Assembly: GCA_002407045.1 (NCBI GenBank)
Contig: DHKB01000039.1
Coordinates: forward strand, 1 to 50,483
Reading direction: 5' to 3'
Length of the DNA stretch: 50,483 nucleotides
Source: Candidatus Bruticola papionis
Lineage (GTDB): Bacteria; Vulcanimicrobiota; Xenobia; Xenobiales; Xenobiaceae
The notes under the pieces were generated by a model. The model was not told the origin of the DNA. It saw only the letters and a program-made list of their open reading frames with translations, and made no database searches. The position numbers were made by a program, and so were the translations under genes. Shown here one piece after another: positions 16,472 through 23,278 of this stretch; within the stretch, counting starts at the first letter, position 1, and each line of letters begins with the position of its first letter.

Positions 16472-17455
16472 ATGTCCGTCCGTGCCCAGTTAGCAGTTTT
16501 TCTGCTAGGGTTTATCTATACTTTGCTTCTGGTGCCTCTGGTGAAGCGCCTAGCCGTCTATTGTGGTGCTTTAGATAAGCCTAATGCCCGCAAAGTACAC
16601 CATCAGCCTATTCCTTTATGGGGTGGTTTAGGGGTTGCTGGCGGCTATTTCTTGGCTACGGCGAGTGTTATTTGTTTATCCCAATCGTTTAGAGAAGCAG
16701 TTACTCCGAGCATTATTTCACAACTTACCGGTATGACTCTAGGTGGTTTGATTATTTTAGTTGTGGGCATGGTTGATGATCGTTACGGCATGCCGGCTAA
16801 AGTAAAACTGGCTTTACAACTCGTAACTGGTCTGGTGATGTTCTATTTCGGTATCAAAATAGACTACATTACAGTACCTTGGTATGGAGTTATCTTTTTA
16901 AGCACTTGGCAAAGCATCTTGGTAACGCTTTTTTGGATTGCTGGTATTACCAATGCTTTAAATTTAATTGATGGATTAGATGGTCTTTTGGCTGGTGTTT
17001 CTTTAACAGTCGCTTCTGTCTTTTTTGTTGTCAGTTTGCTTAAGGGACAGTTTGTAATTGCCTTGGTTATGGCCTGTTTGGCCGGTTGTTCCTTAGGATT
17101 TTTGCGTTATAATTTCAATCCGGCGCAAATTTTCATGGGCGATACTGGCAGCCTATTCTTCGGCCTTATGTTTGCCGGTTGGTCTATAATTGGATTGCTT
17201 AAGAGCACCGCTACTTTTGCTTTCTTGTTGCCTATATTCTTAATGGCTGTGCCTATTTTCGATACGACATTTGCAATTTTACGTCGTTTGCTGGCCCATA
17301 AGCCTATTTTCCAAGCTGATAAAGGCCATTTGCATCATCGTTTATTGAGCCTCGGTTTAAATCAGCGTCAAGTTGTTTTAATTATTTATGCCATTAACAC
17401 GGCCTTTGGACTTTGTGGCTTGGCCCTGTTCTATTGGACTTGCAGAGGAGAGTAA
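16472..17455 (+). CDS. wecA: Undecaprenyl-phosphate GlcNAc-1-phosphate transferase (WecA/TagO type)
   Basis: A 327-residue polyprenyl-phosphate sugar-1-phosphate transferase with about ten membrane helices. It transfers a HexNAc-1-phosphate, usually GlcNAc, from UDP-sugar to undecaprenyl phosphate, the first step of many surface glycans. Family motifs: near the N-terminus ARKVHHQPIPLWGG; GMVDDRYGM (magnesium-binding DD); NALNLIDGLDGL; the cytosolic FMGDTGSLFFG; and the HKPIFQADKGHLHHRL loop, whose His-rich end (HLHHRL) points to WecA/TagO rather than MraY. The ATG follows AGGAG by eight bases. wecB begins six bases after its stop, so the two are coupled, which fits a shared use of UDP-GlcNAc. 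Confidence 0.92.
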   Translation: MSVRAQLAVFLLGFIYTLLLVPLVKRLAVYCGALDKPNARKVHHQPIPLWGGLGVAGGYFLATASVICLSQSFREAVTPSIISQLTGMTLGGLIILVVGMVDDRYGMPAKVKLALQLVTGLVMFYFGIKIDYITVPWYGVIFLSTWQSILVTLFWIAGITNALNLIDGLDGLLAGVSLTVASVFFVVSLLKGQFVIALVMACLAGCSLGFLRYNFNPAQIFMGDTGSLFFGLMFAGWSIIGLLKSTATFAFLLPIFLMAVPIFDTTFAILRRLLAHKPIFQADKGHLHHRLLSLGLNQRQVVLIIYAINTAFGLCGLALFYWTCRGE

Positions 17456-17460
17456 TTAAA

Positions 17461-18675
17461 GTGCAAAATTTAATTCACGTGATGGTTGTTTTCGGCACTC
17501 GTCCGGAAGCTATCAAGATGGCTCCGGTGGTTTTAGAGCTTAAAGCTAACCCTAGGTTTAAAGTTACTACCGTAGTTACTGCTCAACACAGAGAAATTTT
17601 GGATCAAGTTCTGGATTTATTCCACATTGAGCCCGATGTGGATTTGAATACCATGAAAGCTAATCAAACTTTGACTGGCATTACTGTACGCGTCTTGCAA
17701 GGTCTGGAGCCTGTTTTGCTTGAGAAACGGCCCGATATTGTTTTAGTGCAGGGAGATACTTCTACAGCTTTTGTAGCCGGTTTGGCTGCTTTCTACCAGA
17801 AAATTCCCGTCGGTCATATTGAAGCTGGTTTACGCACAGATAAGATTTATGATCCTTTCCCTGAGGAAATGAATAGGCGCTTACTTTCCCGTTTGGCTGA
17901 AATGCAATTCCCTCCTACTAAATGGGCCTATAACAATTTAGCTCAGGAAGGCTTGGTCTTTAAGGACACTTACATTACTGGAAATACAGTAGCTGATGCT
18001 TTAAAACTGATTGTCGCCGGTTTACCTGAAGGAGTGCCCACAAATTTGAAATCTGTGGCTCCTTGGGGAGAAGAGTCCAGCGCAGCTAAAGTCGATCCTT
18101 TAGAGTTTGTAGCTAATTCTGGTAAGCGTATGGTTTTAGTTGAGACTCATAGAAGAGAAAACTTAGGGCAGCCTATGGCTCAGATTTGCCGTGCTTTACG
18201 TCGTTTAACCGAGAAATTTGACGATATCGAATTGGTATTTAGCGTTCATCCCAATCCTAAAGTTCGTGAAGTTGTTTGCCCCGCTTTGCAAGGCTTACCC
18301 AGAGTTCATCTTTTAGAGCCTATGCCTTATACAAACTTGCTTCGTTTAATGCGCTCGGCATATTTAATTATGACCGACTCTGGAGGTATCCAAGAAGAAG
18401 CACCTTCCTTAGGCGTACCTGTAGTAGTGCTTAGAGAAACTACTGAGCGTCCCGAAGGTATTGAATCTGGAAATGCTGTTTTAGCCGGTTGTGACGAAGA
18501 TAAGGTTTTCACTTTAGCATCTGACATTTTAGAGCATAAAGATGTTCATGAGCGCATGGCCAAAACTTCTAGTCCTTATGGTGACGGTTTGGCTTCCCAG
18601 CGCATTGCCGAAGCTATTTTGCACAAATTTTATCCCGATGAGTTTGCTGCTCCCGAACCGTTTGCGGTTAAGTAA
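17461..18675 (+). CDS. wecB: UDP-N-acetylglucosamine 2-epimerase (non-hydrolysing)
   Basis: A 404-residue epimerase that interconverts UDP-GlcNAc and UDP-ManNAc, giving ManNAc units for surface glycans. Signatures: VVFGTRPEAIKMAPV at the N-terminus, TAQHREILDQVL, VQGDTSTAFVAGLAAF, VGHIEAGLRT, ETHRRENLG, SVHPNPKVREV, MTDSGGIQEEAPSLGVPVVVLRETTERPEG. All catalytic segments are intact. The start is GTG at 17461, with GAGGAGAG eight bases upstream inside the end of the wecA-like gene; an upstream in-frame codon at 17413 would overlap that gene and lacks a ribosome site. A C-terminal tail rich in Ala and Glu is short. The atpZ-like gene follows 12 bases later, so this pair may be transcribed into the ATP synthase operon. 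Confidence 0.96.
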   Translation: MQNLIHVMVVFGTRPEAIKMAPVVLELKANPRFKVTTVVTAQHREILDQVLDLFHIEPDVDLNTMKANQTLTGITVRVLQGLEPVLLEKRPDIVLVQGDTSTAFVAGLAAFYQKIPVGHIEAGLRTDKIYDPFPEEMNRRLLSRLAEMQFPPTKWAYNNLAQEGLVFKDTYITGNTVADALKLIVAGLPEGVPTNLKSVAPWGEESSAAKVDPLEFVANSGKRMVLVETHRRENLGQPMAQICRALRRLTEKFDDIELVFSVHPNPKVREVVCPALQGLPRVHLLEPMPYTNLLRLMRSAYLIMTDSGGIQEEAPSLGVPVVVLRETTERPEGIESGNAVLAGCDEDKVFTLASDILEHKDVHERMAKTSSPYGDGLASQRIAEAILHKFYPDEFAAPEPFAVK

Positions 18676-18687
18676 AAAACTATCGTT

Positions 18688-19551
18688 ATGGATGAAAATA
18701 AGAGTCGCTTAAACGATCAAGATCTGTCCGTTGAAGAGCTGGAGGCTATCTTCTCTGGCCCTTCTTTGGCTGATTCTATTGATTCTGAGGCCGACCGAGA
18801 AGAACTGGCTCGCTTAGCTCAAAATATTTTGCAGCCAACGGAGCCTCAAGATGAGTCTTCACTTAAAAGCTCTCCTGATTCAGAAAAAACACTATCCGAT
18901 GTCACAGATTCTGAAGCTAAGCGAGCGACTATTTCGGAAGCAAGTCCGCCCAAAGAAATAGGCTTGCCTGATGTTAAGGATAAGCATCTTGGAGCTTCTT
19001 TAAGCGCTCAGCTTAATCTTATGGCTTCCGGAGCTTCAGATATTGCCGCTCGTCGCACTTCAAAAAATGAATACGAAGTTAGCACTTTTGCTGCCGTTCC
19101 GGAGAAAAAAGCCGAAATACAAGCTGTTTCGCTTGCACAAAAGCAAGATAACGAAGTAGCTGGCCCGGAGCCTGATTCTCCGGAAGCTTTGCGTGAGCGT
19201 ATAAAAGCTTACCAAGAGCGTCCCAAAGAGAAAAATCTTATGGCTCAATCCTTGGGGATAGTCTTCTCTTTCGGTTTTACTGTAGCGGCCGTTATTTTGG
19301 CTTTTTGGTGGTTTGGACAGCGGGCCGTCGAATACAGTGGTATGGCTTGGTTGGCTTATCCATGCATTATTTTTGGAGTTTTGTTGGGCTTATATTCAGG
19401 AGCATTGGTGTTGAAGCCATTCCTTAAAGGAGCGCTGCCAGTAGTTCCACGTGCTAAAGACAAAGCGCAAAATACTAATCAGCCGAATGGCACAGCTGAA
19501 ATTAGTAGCTCTAAAGCGTCATCGGCTGACAACGACAAAGGCAAAGGCTGA
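18688..19551 (+). CDS. AtpZ-like membrane protein with long acidic N-terminal extension
   Basis: A 287-residue protein. Residues 1-185 are hydrophilic, acidic and rich in Glu, Ser, Asp and Ala, probably disordered and cytoplasmic. Residues about 188-250 make two membrane helices with a small loop: GIVFSFGFTVAAVILAFWWF, then AWLAYPCIIFGVLLGLYSGALVL. Position just upstream of the ATP synthase genes and the two-helix pattern with a G-x-x-x-G second helix match AtpZ/AtpQ proteins, which are normally 70-100 residues long and implicated in magnesium handling or synthase assembly. The extension and a polar tail of about 35 residues are unusual. The stop overlaps the ATG of the next gene by one base, so the two are translationally coupled. 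Confidence 0.6.
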   Translation: MDENKSRLNDQDLSVEELEAIFSGPSLADSIDSEADREELARLAQNILQPTEPQDESSLKSSPDSEKTLSDVTDSEAKRATISEASPPKEIGLPDVKDKHLGASLSAQLNLMASGASDIAARRTSKNEYEVSTFAAVPEKKAEIQAVSLAQKQDNEVAGPEPDSPEALRERIKAYQERPKEKNLMAQSLGIVFSFGFTVAAVILAFWWFGQRAVEYSGMAWLAYPCIIFGVLLGLYSGALVLKPFLKGALPVVPRAKDKAQNTNQPNGTAEISSSKASSADNDKGKG

Positions 19552-19904
19552 TGGGCACTTTATCTATACTTAATATAGAGGCTTTTATTTGTGGCTCTAC
19601 CATTGGTATCTTGCATTGGATAGCTTGGTATTGGTGGTCAAATAAATACTTTCAATCTTTGATTGACAAGGAATTAAATAATTCCTGGGGGAAGATGGAC
19701 GGCGCATTCCTCAAAACACAGTTCTTTTTACCATGGCTGATTGTTATTGGAGGCGTGTATGGAGCTCTTAAGCTCCTTTCATTTCCCGTATTGCCCGTAT
19801 GCTTGGGCATTGTGGCTGCCATTTCGGTTGGACTCGTTTTTGTAGTTCTTTTCCTTATTAGGCAAAAGCAAACCGGCTCACGGCGGGCTAAGGAGGAAAA
19901 ATAA
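19551..19904 (+). CDS. atpI: AtpI-like small membrane protein
   Basis: A 117-residue hydrophobic protein with three to four membrane helices: about 5-30, 55-75 and 80-105, and a basic C-terminus. The order (AtpZ-like, this gene, then subunit a) and the topology match AtpI, a non-structural helper of F-type ATP synthases that aids c-ring assembly. The sequence itself is too weakly conserved for a motif call. It starts inside the stop of the upstream gene (overlap TGATG) and ends just before AAGGAGG, the ribosome site of atpB. Confidence 0.65.
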   Translation: MGTLSILNIEAFICGSTIGILHWIAWYWWSNKYFQSLIDKELNNSWGKMDGAFLKTQFFLPWLIVIGGVYGALKLLSFPVLPVCLGIVAAISVGLVFVVLFLIRQKQTGSRRAKEEK

Positions 19905-19906
19905 TT

Positions 19907-20923
19907 ATGGGCTGGAGTTGTTTGGGGGGAGTTGCGACAAGCACTTTTTTAGCCTCAGCGCCCATTGAGGCTGTCGGGTTAGCCAATCTTGGCAACCAGA
20001 TTTTAATCGCTTCTACAATTTTGGTAATAGTTGCGGCTCTGGTTTTGGCTCTTATAGGACGGCGGCAGCTTGGCGTCGTTTCTACAGGTATGGGAGCTGT
20101 ATTTGAGCACGTCTACGAATTTGTCAACGATATGGCTTCTTCTTTTATGGGAGAGCGCGGCGAGCGTTACACTCCTTTTGCCATGTCGATATTTTTGTTC
20201 GTTCTCTTGTGCAACTGGTCTGGCCTCTTGCCTGTGCCTGCCTTACTTTTTGGCGGAGAAGAGGGACACTCTCACCTTATTTTTGAAGCTCCCACCGCTT
20301 CTTACAACACGACTTTAGCTTTGGCTATCGTTTCTTGCATTGCTTTCACTTACTATGGGCTTAAGCAAAAGATTTGCGGTGATCCTCTCCAAGAGCGTCT
20401 TGAGGCCGAAAAGGCCGCTCAAAAGAAGGCTGCTTTGTCAGCTGAAAGCGATTCTAAAGAAAAAGCTATCGCACCTCATTTTGAAGAGGGGCGCGGTTTG
20501 TTCGTAGGCTTTTTCGTTTGGTTGCAACACTATTTGGGCCCTGTGCCGGAGTTGTGGCAACAGTTCACCGGAGTTATGCGTTATGTTTTAGTTCCGGCTT
20601 TGGCTGTGCTTTTCTGCGGTTTAAATATTATCGAAGAAGTTGCCCGCTTGTTGTCTCTCTCTTTCCGTCTTTATGGAAATATTCATGGAGAACATGAAGT
20701 TAAGAGCAATTTGCTCGGAGTCGGCGGAGAGTTCTTCCGCTCCATTTTTGCTGCTGACGCTGGTATGGCTGTTAAGTTTAAAGGCGCAATTCTGAGCTTT
20801 ACTATGTGGGGCGTCTCTCTCTTCGTTACTTGCATTGGCGCTTTAGCCGGTTTCATCCAGGCTTTTGTATTTTGTATCTTGACTTTGTCTTATATCAGCC
20901 ACTTAGTAGCTGACGAACATTAA
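19907..20923 (+). CDS. atpB: ATP synthase subunit a, with an internal charged insert
   Basis: A 338-residue subunit a of the Fo motor, which forms the ion half-channels facing the c-ring. The essential helix is intact: RLLSLSFRLYGNIHGEHEV, where the Arg of SFRLYGN corresponds to E. coli Arg210. The region PFAMSIFLFVLLCNWSGLLP is also typical. Residues about 155-200 contain a hydrophilic stretch (EAEKAAQKKAALSAESDSKEKA) between two membrane helices, making the protein some 60-80 residues longer than many homologues. The ATG follows AAGGAGG. A 204-base gap with a structured leader separates it from atpE, whereas most later genes in the operon overlap or nearly touch. Confidence 0.96.
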   Translation: MGWSCLGGVATSTFLASAPIEAVGLANLGNQILIASTILVIVAALVLALIGRRQLGVVSTGMGAVFEHVYEFVNDMASSFMGERGERYTPFAMSIFLFVLLCNWSGLLPVPALLFGGEEGHSHLIFEAPTASYNTTLALAIVSCIAFTYYGLKQKICGDPLQERLEAEKAAQKKAALSAESDSKEKAIAPHFEEGRGLFVGFFVWLQHYLGPVPELWQQFTGVMRYVLVPALAVLFCGLNIIEEVARLLSLSFRLYGNIHGEHEVKSNLLGVGGEFFRSIFAADAGMAVKFKGAILSFTMWGVSLFVTCIGALAGFIQAFVFCILTLSYISHLVADEH

Positions 20924-20945
20924 GAGTCTATAAAAAGGTAAGCTT

Positions 20946-21108
20946 TTAGAGACAGCACGCATTTATGCTGTTCTTCAAACAGCAATACAATGGAGGACGT
21001 CGCTGCTTTTTGCAAAAAACGGCGAAGATCGTAATCCTTTGACTGCCAGTGGCGGCTTTGCTAGCACTGGTAGAAAGTGTGCGAAGAAATTTAGGAAGTT
21101 GTCTCTAA
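20946..21108 (+). promoter_or_regulatory. Structured leader of atpE
   Basis: The 204-base gap before the c-subunit gene is bounded by an inverted repeat: TTAGAGACA at 20946-20954 and TGTCTCTAA at 21100-21108. Within it ACAGCA pairs with TGCTGT (20952-20971, competing with the outer stem). CGTCG pairs with CGGCG around a TTTTTGCAAAAA palindrome (about 20998-21025), and CCAGTG pairs with CACTGG (about 21046-21070). The outer stem would close the leader 20 bases before the atpE start. It may raise c-subunit translation, process the mRNA or stabilise it. No known riboswitch was recognised. Confidence 0.45.
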
Positions 21109-21127
21109 GTTGTTTCGGAGGTAAAAA

Positions 21128-21493
21128 ATGTACTCTAAAGTTGGAAAATTGTTTGGCATTTTGTCTATGCTTGCCATGGGAGTTTTCTGCTCTATGCCTG
21201 CTTTGGCTCAGGAAGCTGCCGAGACCGCTACTGCGGCTGCCGCTACTGGCAATGAATCCTATTTCTTGAGCACCAGCGCTATTTACGCTTTGTCCGCTGC
21301 TCTCGTTTTGGGCTTAGCCGCCGTAGCCGGTAGCTTTGGCCAGGCCAACGCTGCTGCCAAGGCTGTTGAAGGTGTTGCTCGCAATCCTGAAGCTTCTGGT
21401 AAGATTCAGAGCTTGTGCCTCTTGAGCTTGGCCTTTATTGAGTCTTTAAGCATTTACGCTTTGGTTATCGCTTTGTTGCTTATCAACAAGTAA
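21128..21493 (+). CDS. atpE: ATP synthase subunit c with signal peptide
   Basis: A 121-residue c subunit, the membrane-rotor proteolipid. Residues 1-27 form a typical Sec signal peptide (LFGILSMLAMGVFCSMPALA, cut before Gln28), followed by an Ala/Thr-rich linker. The mature two-helix hairpin runs from about 46 to 120: GLAAVAGSFGQANAAAKAVE, loop ARNPEASGK, then LAFIESLSIYALVIALLL. Glu105 is the ion-carrying carboxylate. Gln72 and Ser106 match two side chains that bind sodium in Ilyobacter-type rotors, but the following residue is Leu107, not Thr. Chloroplast-type rings have Gln and Glu but Ala in place of this Ser. The ATG follows CGGAGG. Coupling to sodium is possible, not proven. Confidence 0.96.
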   Translation: MYSKVGKLFGILSMLAMGVFCSMPALAQEAAETATAAAATGNESYFLSTSAIYALSAALVLGLAAVAGSFGQANAAAKAVEGVARNPEASGKIQSLCLLSLAFIESLSIYALVIALLLINK

Positions 21494-21544
21494 TCGATAC
21501 TTTAGCCTAATCCCGCTGTAAATCTTCTACATATTTAGTTGAAG

Positions 21545-21709
21545 ATGAAGACGGGCGTGACGAACCTATTTCGGGAAAATACCGTGGGTCGCACGGGAAT
21601 CTACGCCTGTGGAGAGAGTGTAAGCCGCTGCAGTTCCTCGGAGCTGCAGTGCTGTTTTCGCAGAAGCAGGAAGCCCCCACCTCTAGTAGGCGGGAGTGCG
21701 TTCACTTAG
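21545..21709 (+). mobile_element. Remnant of an IS200/IS605 right end with TnpB-tail-like frame
   Basis: The 219-base gap between atpE and the b' gene holds a 54-codon frame (ATG 21545, TAG 21707) with residues NTVGRTGIYACGES and a tail RRSRKPPPLVGGSAFT. From memory these resemble the variable C-terminus of TnpB transposon nucleases. The DNA has three successive RNA-like hairpins: 21582-21596 (CCGTG/CACGG), 21628-21649 (nine pairs, one G-U, CTCG loop) and 21674-21694 (GAAGC then CCCACCT/AGGCGGG). It ends GTTCAC, a common IS200/IS605 right-end form. In such elements this part is also the omega (guide scaffold) RNA. No transposase remains. The next bases are AGGAGG and the start of the b' gene. 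Confidence 0.5.
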
Positions 21710-21718
21710 GAGGTGTCG

Positions 21719-22225
21719 ATGGACATAATCCTCGCCTTGTTGAAGAATATGGGCTCTGAGCCGCTAATGATAGTAGTTCAGGTGTTCCTTTTCTACGTTT
21801 TCCATCTATTGATGAGCCAGATTCTCTATAAGCCTATGTTAGCGGCTCGCCGCGAACGTAAAGCACAAACTGCCGATAAGGTCAGCCAGGCTCAGGAATT
21901 GAATGAAATAACGATCAAGGCTAAGACTGAATATGAAGAAAAAGTCCGTCTGGCCAGAAAAAAAGCTCTTGAACGAGTACAAGCAGCCCAGAAAGAGGCT
22001 GAAAATCTGCGTCAAGAGCGCTTAACCCAAGCTAAAGCCGAATCTGAGACTATTATCGAAAAAGCCAAAGCTTCGGTTAAAGAAGAGCGCTGCCGCGCCG
22101 AAGCCGAGCTCGATTCGGCTGTGTCCAAGTTGGCTTCAGAAGCTGCTTGGCGCATACTTTCTGGTCTTACTAGCGGTCGCGAGCGTGAGCGCGTTGAGAA
22201 ATTTGTAAAGGAGAGCGTAAAATGA
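21719..22225 (+). CDS. atpF': ATP synthase subunit b' (first b-type subunit)
   Basis: A 168-residue b-type subunit of the peripheral stalk. One membrane helix at the N-terminus (about 17-35, IVVQVFLFYVFHLLMSQILY) is followed by a long charged, Ala-rich amphipathic helix that dimerises with the second b subunit and reaches to delta. The pattern YKPMLAARRERKAQTADKVSQA is typical of b/b' proteins. The ATG at 21719 lies five bases after AGGAGG; an in-frame GTG at 21713 would overlap the ribosome site. The gene overlaps the next b gene by four bases. Two b genes in tandem are typical of photosynthetic bacteria and their relatives. Which of the two is b and which b' is by gene order only. Confidence 0.93.
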   Translation: MDIILALLKNMGSEPLMIVVQVFLFYVFHLLMSQILYKPMLAARRERKAQTADKVSQAQELNEITIKAKTEYEEKVRLARKKALERVQAAQKEAENLRQERLTQAKAESETIIEKAKASVKEERCRAEAELDSAVSKLASEAAWRILSGLTSGRERERVEKFVKESVK

Positions 22226-22707
22226 CCAACTCATTCGATTTTTTCGCCGGTCTTTTGAGCTTTTGTATACTCCTTTACGGCCTTAAATTTGTGCTTTACG
22301 ATACTTTGGTGCAAGTAGCTAAAGATCGTGCCAAGTCAGTTCAAGATCGCATATCCGAAGCTGAAGATATTTTATGCCAGGCTCAAAAGCAATCCGCCGA
22401 ATGGAATGCCAAGCTGCAAAATCTTCCTATTGAGTTGGAAGAAATTGAAGCTAAAGCCAAGCTTGATGCCGAGCAAATAATCAGCGAAGGTCAAGAACAT
22501 TCTGAAAAAGAGGCTGCTGCCGTTTTGTCCAGTGCTCAAAATGAAGCTTCTTCTTTACGCTCTAAAGTGCAAGACGAACTTCAATTGCATATGGCCGATA
22601 AGGTTACGGAGCGTGCCGAATCTATCATTCGCGCTTCTTTAGACGAATCTGTCTCTCAGAACATAATCGAAAATTTCTTGACAAAGATGAGGGCTGAGCA
22701 TGCTTGA
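22222..22707 (+). CDS. atpF: ATP synthase subunit b (second b-type subunit)
   Basis: A 161-residue peripheral-stalk subunit. A short N-terminal membrane helix (FDFFAGLLSFCILLYGLKFVLY) leads into a long helix rich in Glu, Ala, Lys and Gln (for example RISEAEDILCQAQKQSAEWN), expected to form a right-handed coiled coil with b'. It overlaps the upstream gene by four bases (ATGA) and the delta gene by eight bases, so the three should be translated in balanced amounts. It differs clearly from the upstream b', so this is not a recent duplication. Confidence 0.93.
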   Translation: MTNSFDFFAGLLSFCILLYGLKFVLYDTLVQVAKDRAKSVQDRISEAEDILCQAQKQSAEWNAKLQNLPIELEEIEAKAKLDAEQIISEGQEHSEKEAAAVLSSAQNEASSLRSKVQDELQLHMADKVTERAESIIRASLDESVSQNIIENFLTKMRAEHA

Positions 22708-23245
22708 TGAATCATTGGCCAAACGCTACGCCGCTGCCCTTTACGCTTCTGCTAGCGCCAAGAAGCAGCAAAGAGAGCAACTTAAAGAACTGCGCATTAT
22801 TCAAAAAGAGCTGTCCGAACATGCTCAACTGAGTCAGTGCTTAGTTTCTCCGGCTGTAGCTCGTCCCGTAAAGAAAAAAATTATACAAGCTGTCTTTGCT
22901 GATAAAATTTCCGTCCGCGCTTTCAATTTTTTATTCGTGCTTATAGATAAAGGGCGCGAAGCTTACCTGAATGACATCATTGAGTGCTTTAAAAGGCAAT
23001 TCTGTGAAGAAAATGGCATAGTTGAAGTGACTGTGGAGTCCGCTTCCGAGCTGGATATGCAACTTTGCATCTTCATTGAAACTCACCTTAATAAAATTAC
23101 AGGCAAGAAGATTAAGATGCAGACAATTGTTCGCCCTGAGCTTATCGGCGGTTTGGTCGTGAAATACGGCGGATGCCTCTATGACGGCAGCATTAAGCGC
23201 CATCTTAGCAACATTCATAACCTTATGGCTCCTAAACGTTCCTAA
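22700..23245 (+). CDS. atpH: ATP synthase subunit delta
   Basis: A 181-residue delta (OSCP) subunit, which joins the stator b subunits to the top of the alpha3-beta3 head. The N-terminal helical domain starts LAKRYAAALYASASA, the family's usual opening. The C-terminal part contains NFLFVLIDKGREAYLNDII and RPELIGGLVVKYGGCLYDGSIKRHL, matching the conserved end in which RPELIGG-type and D-x-S-x-x-x-x-L residues are typical. Length is normal. The start overlaps the b gene by eight bases. Confidence 0.96.
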   Translation: MLDESLAKRYAAALYASASAKKQQREQLKELRIIQKELSEHAQLSQCLVSPAVARPVKKKIIQAVFADKISVRAFNFLFVLIDKGREAYLNDIIECFKRQFCEENGIVEVTVESASELDMQLCIFIETHLNKITGKKIKMQTIVRPELIGGLVVKYGGCLYDGSIKRHLSNIHNLMAPKRS

Positions 23246-23278
23246 GGTTCCGCTTTTCACAACTCTTTGGAGGAAAAT

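Noticed and set aside
20924..21127. A known riboswitch upstream of atpE
   Set aside because: None of the conserved cores I know (cobalamin, SAM, TPP, c-di-GMP, fluoride, guanidine) fits; it is kept only as a structured leader.
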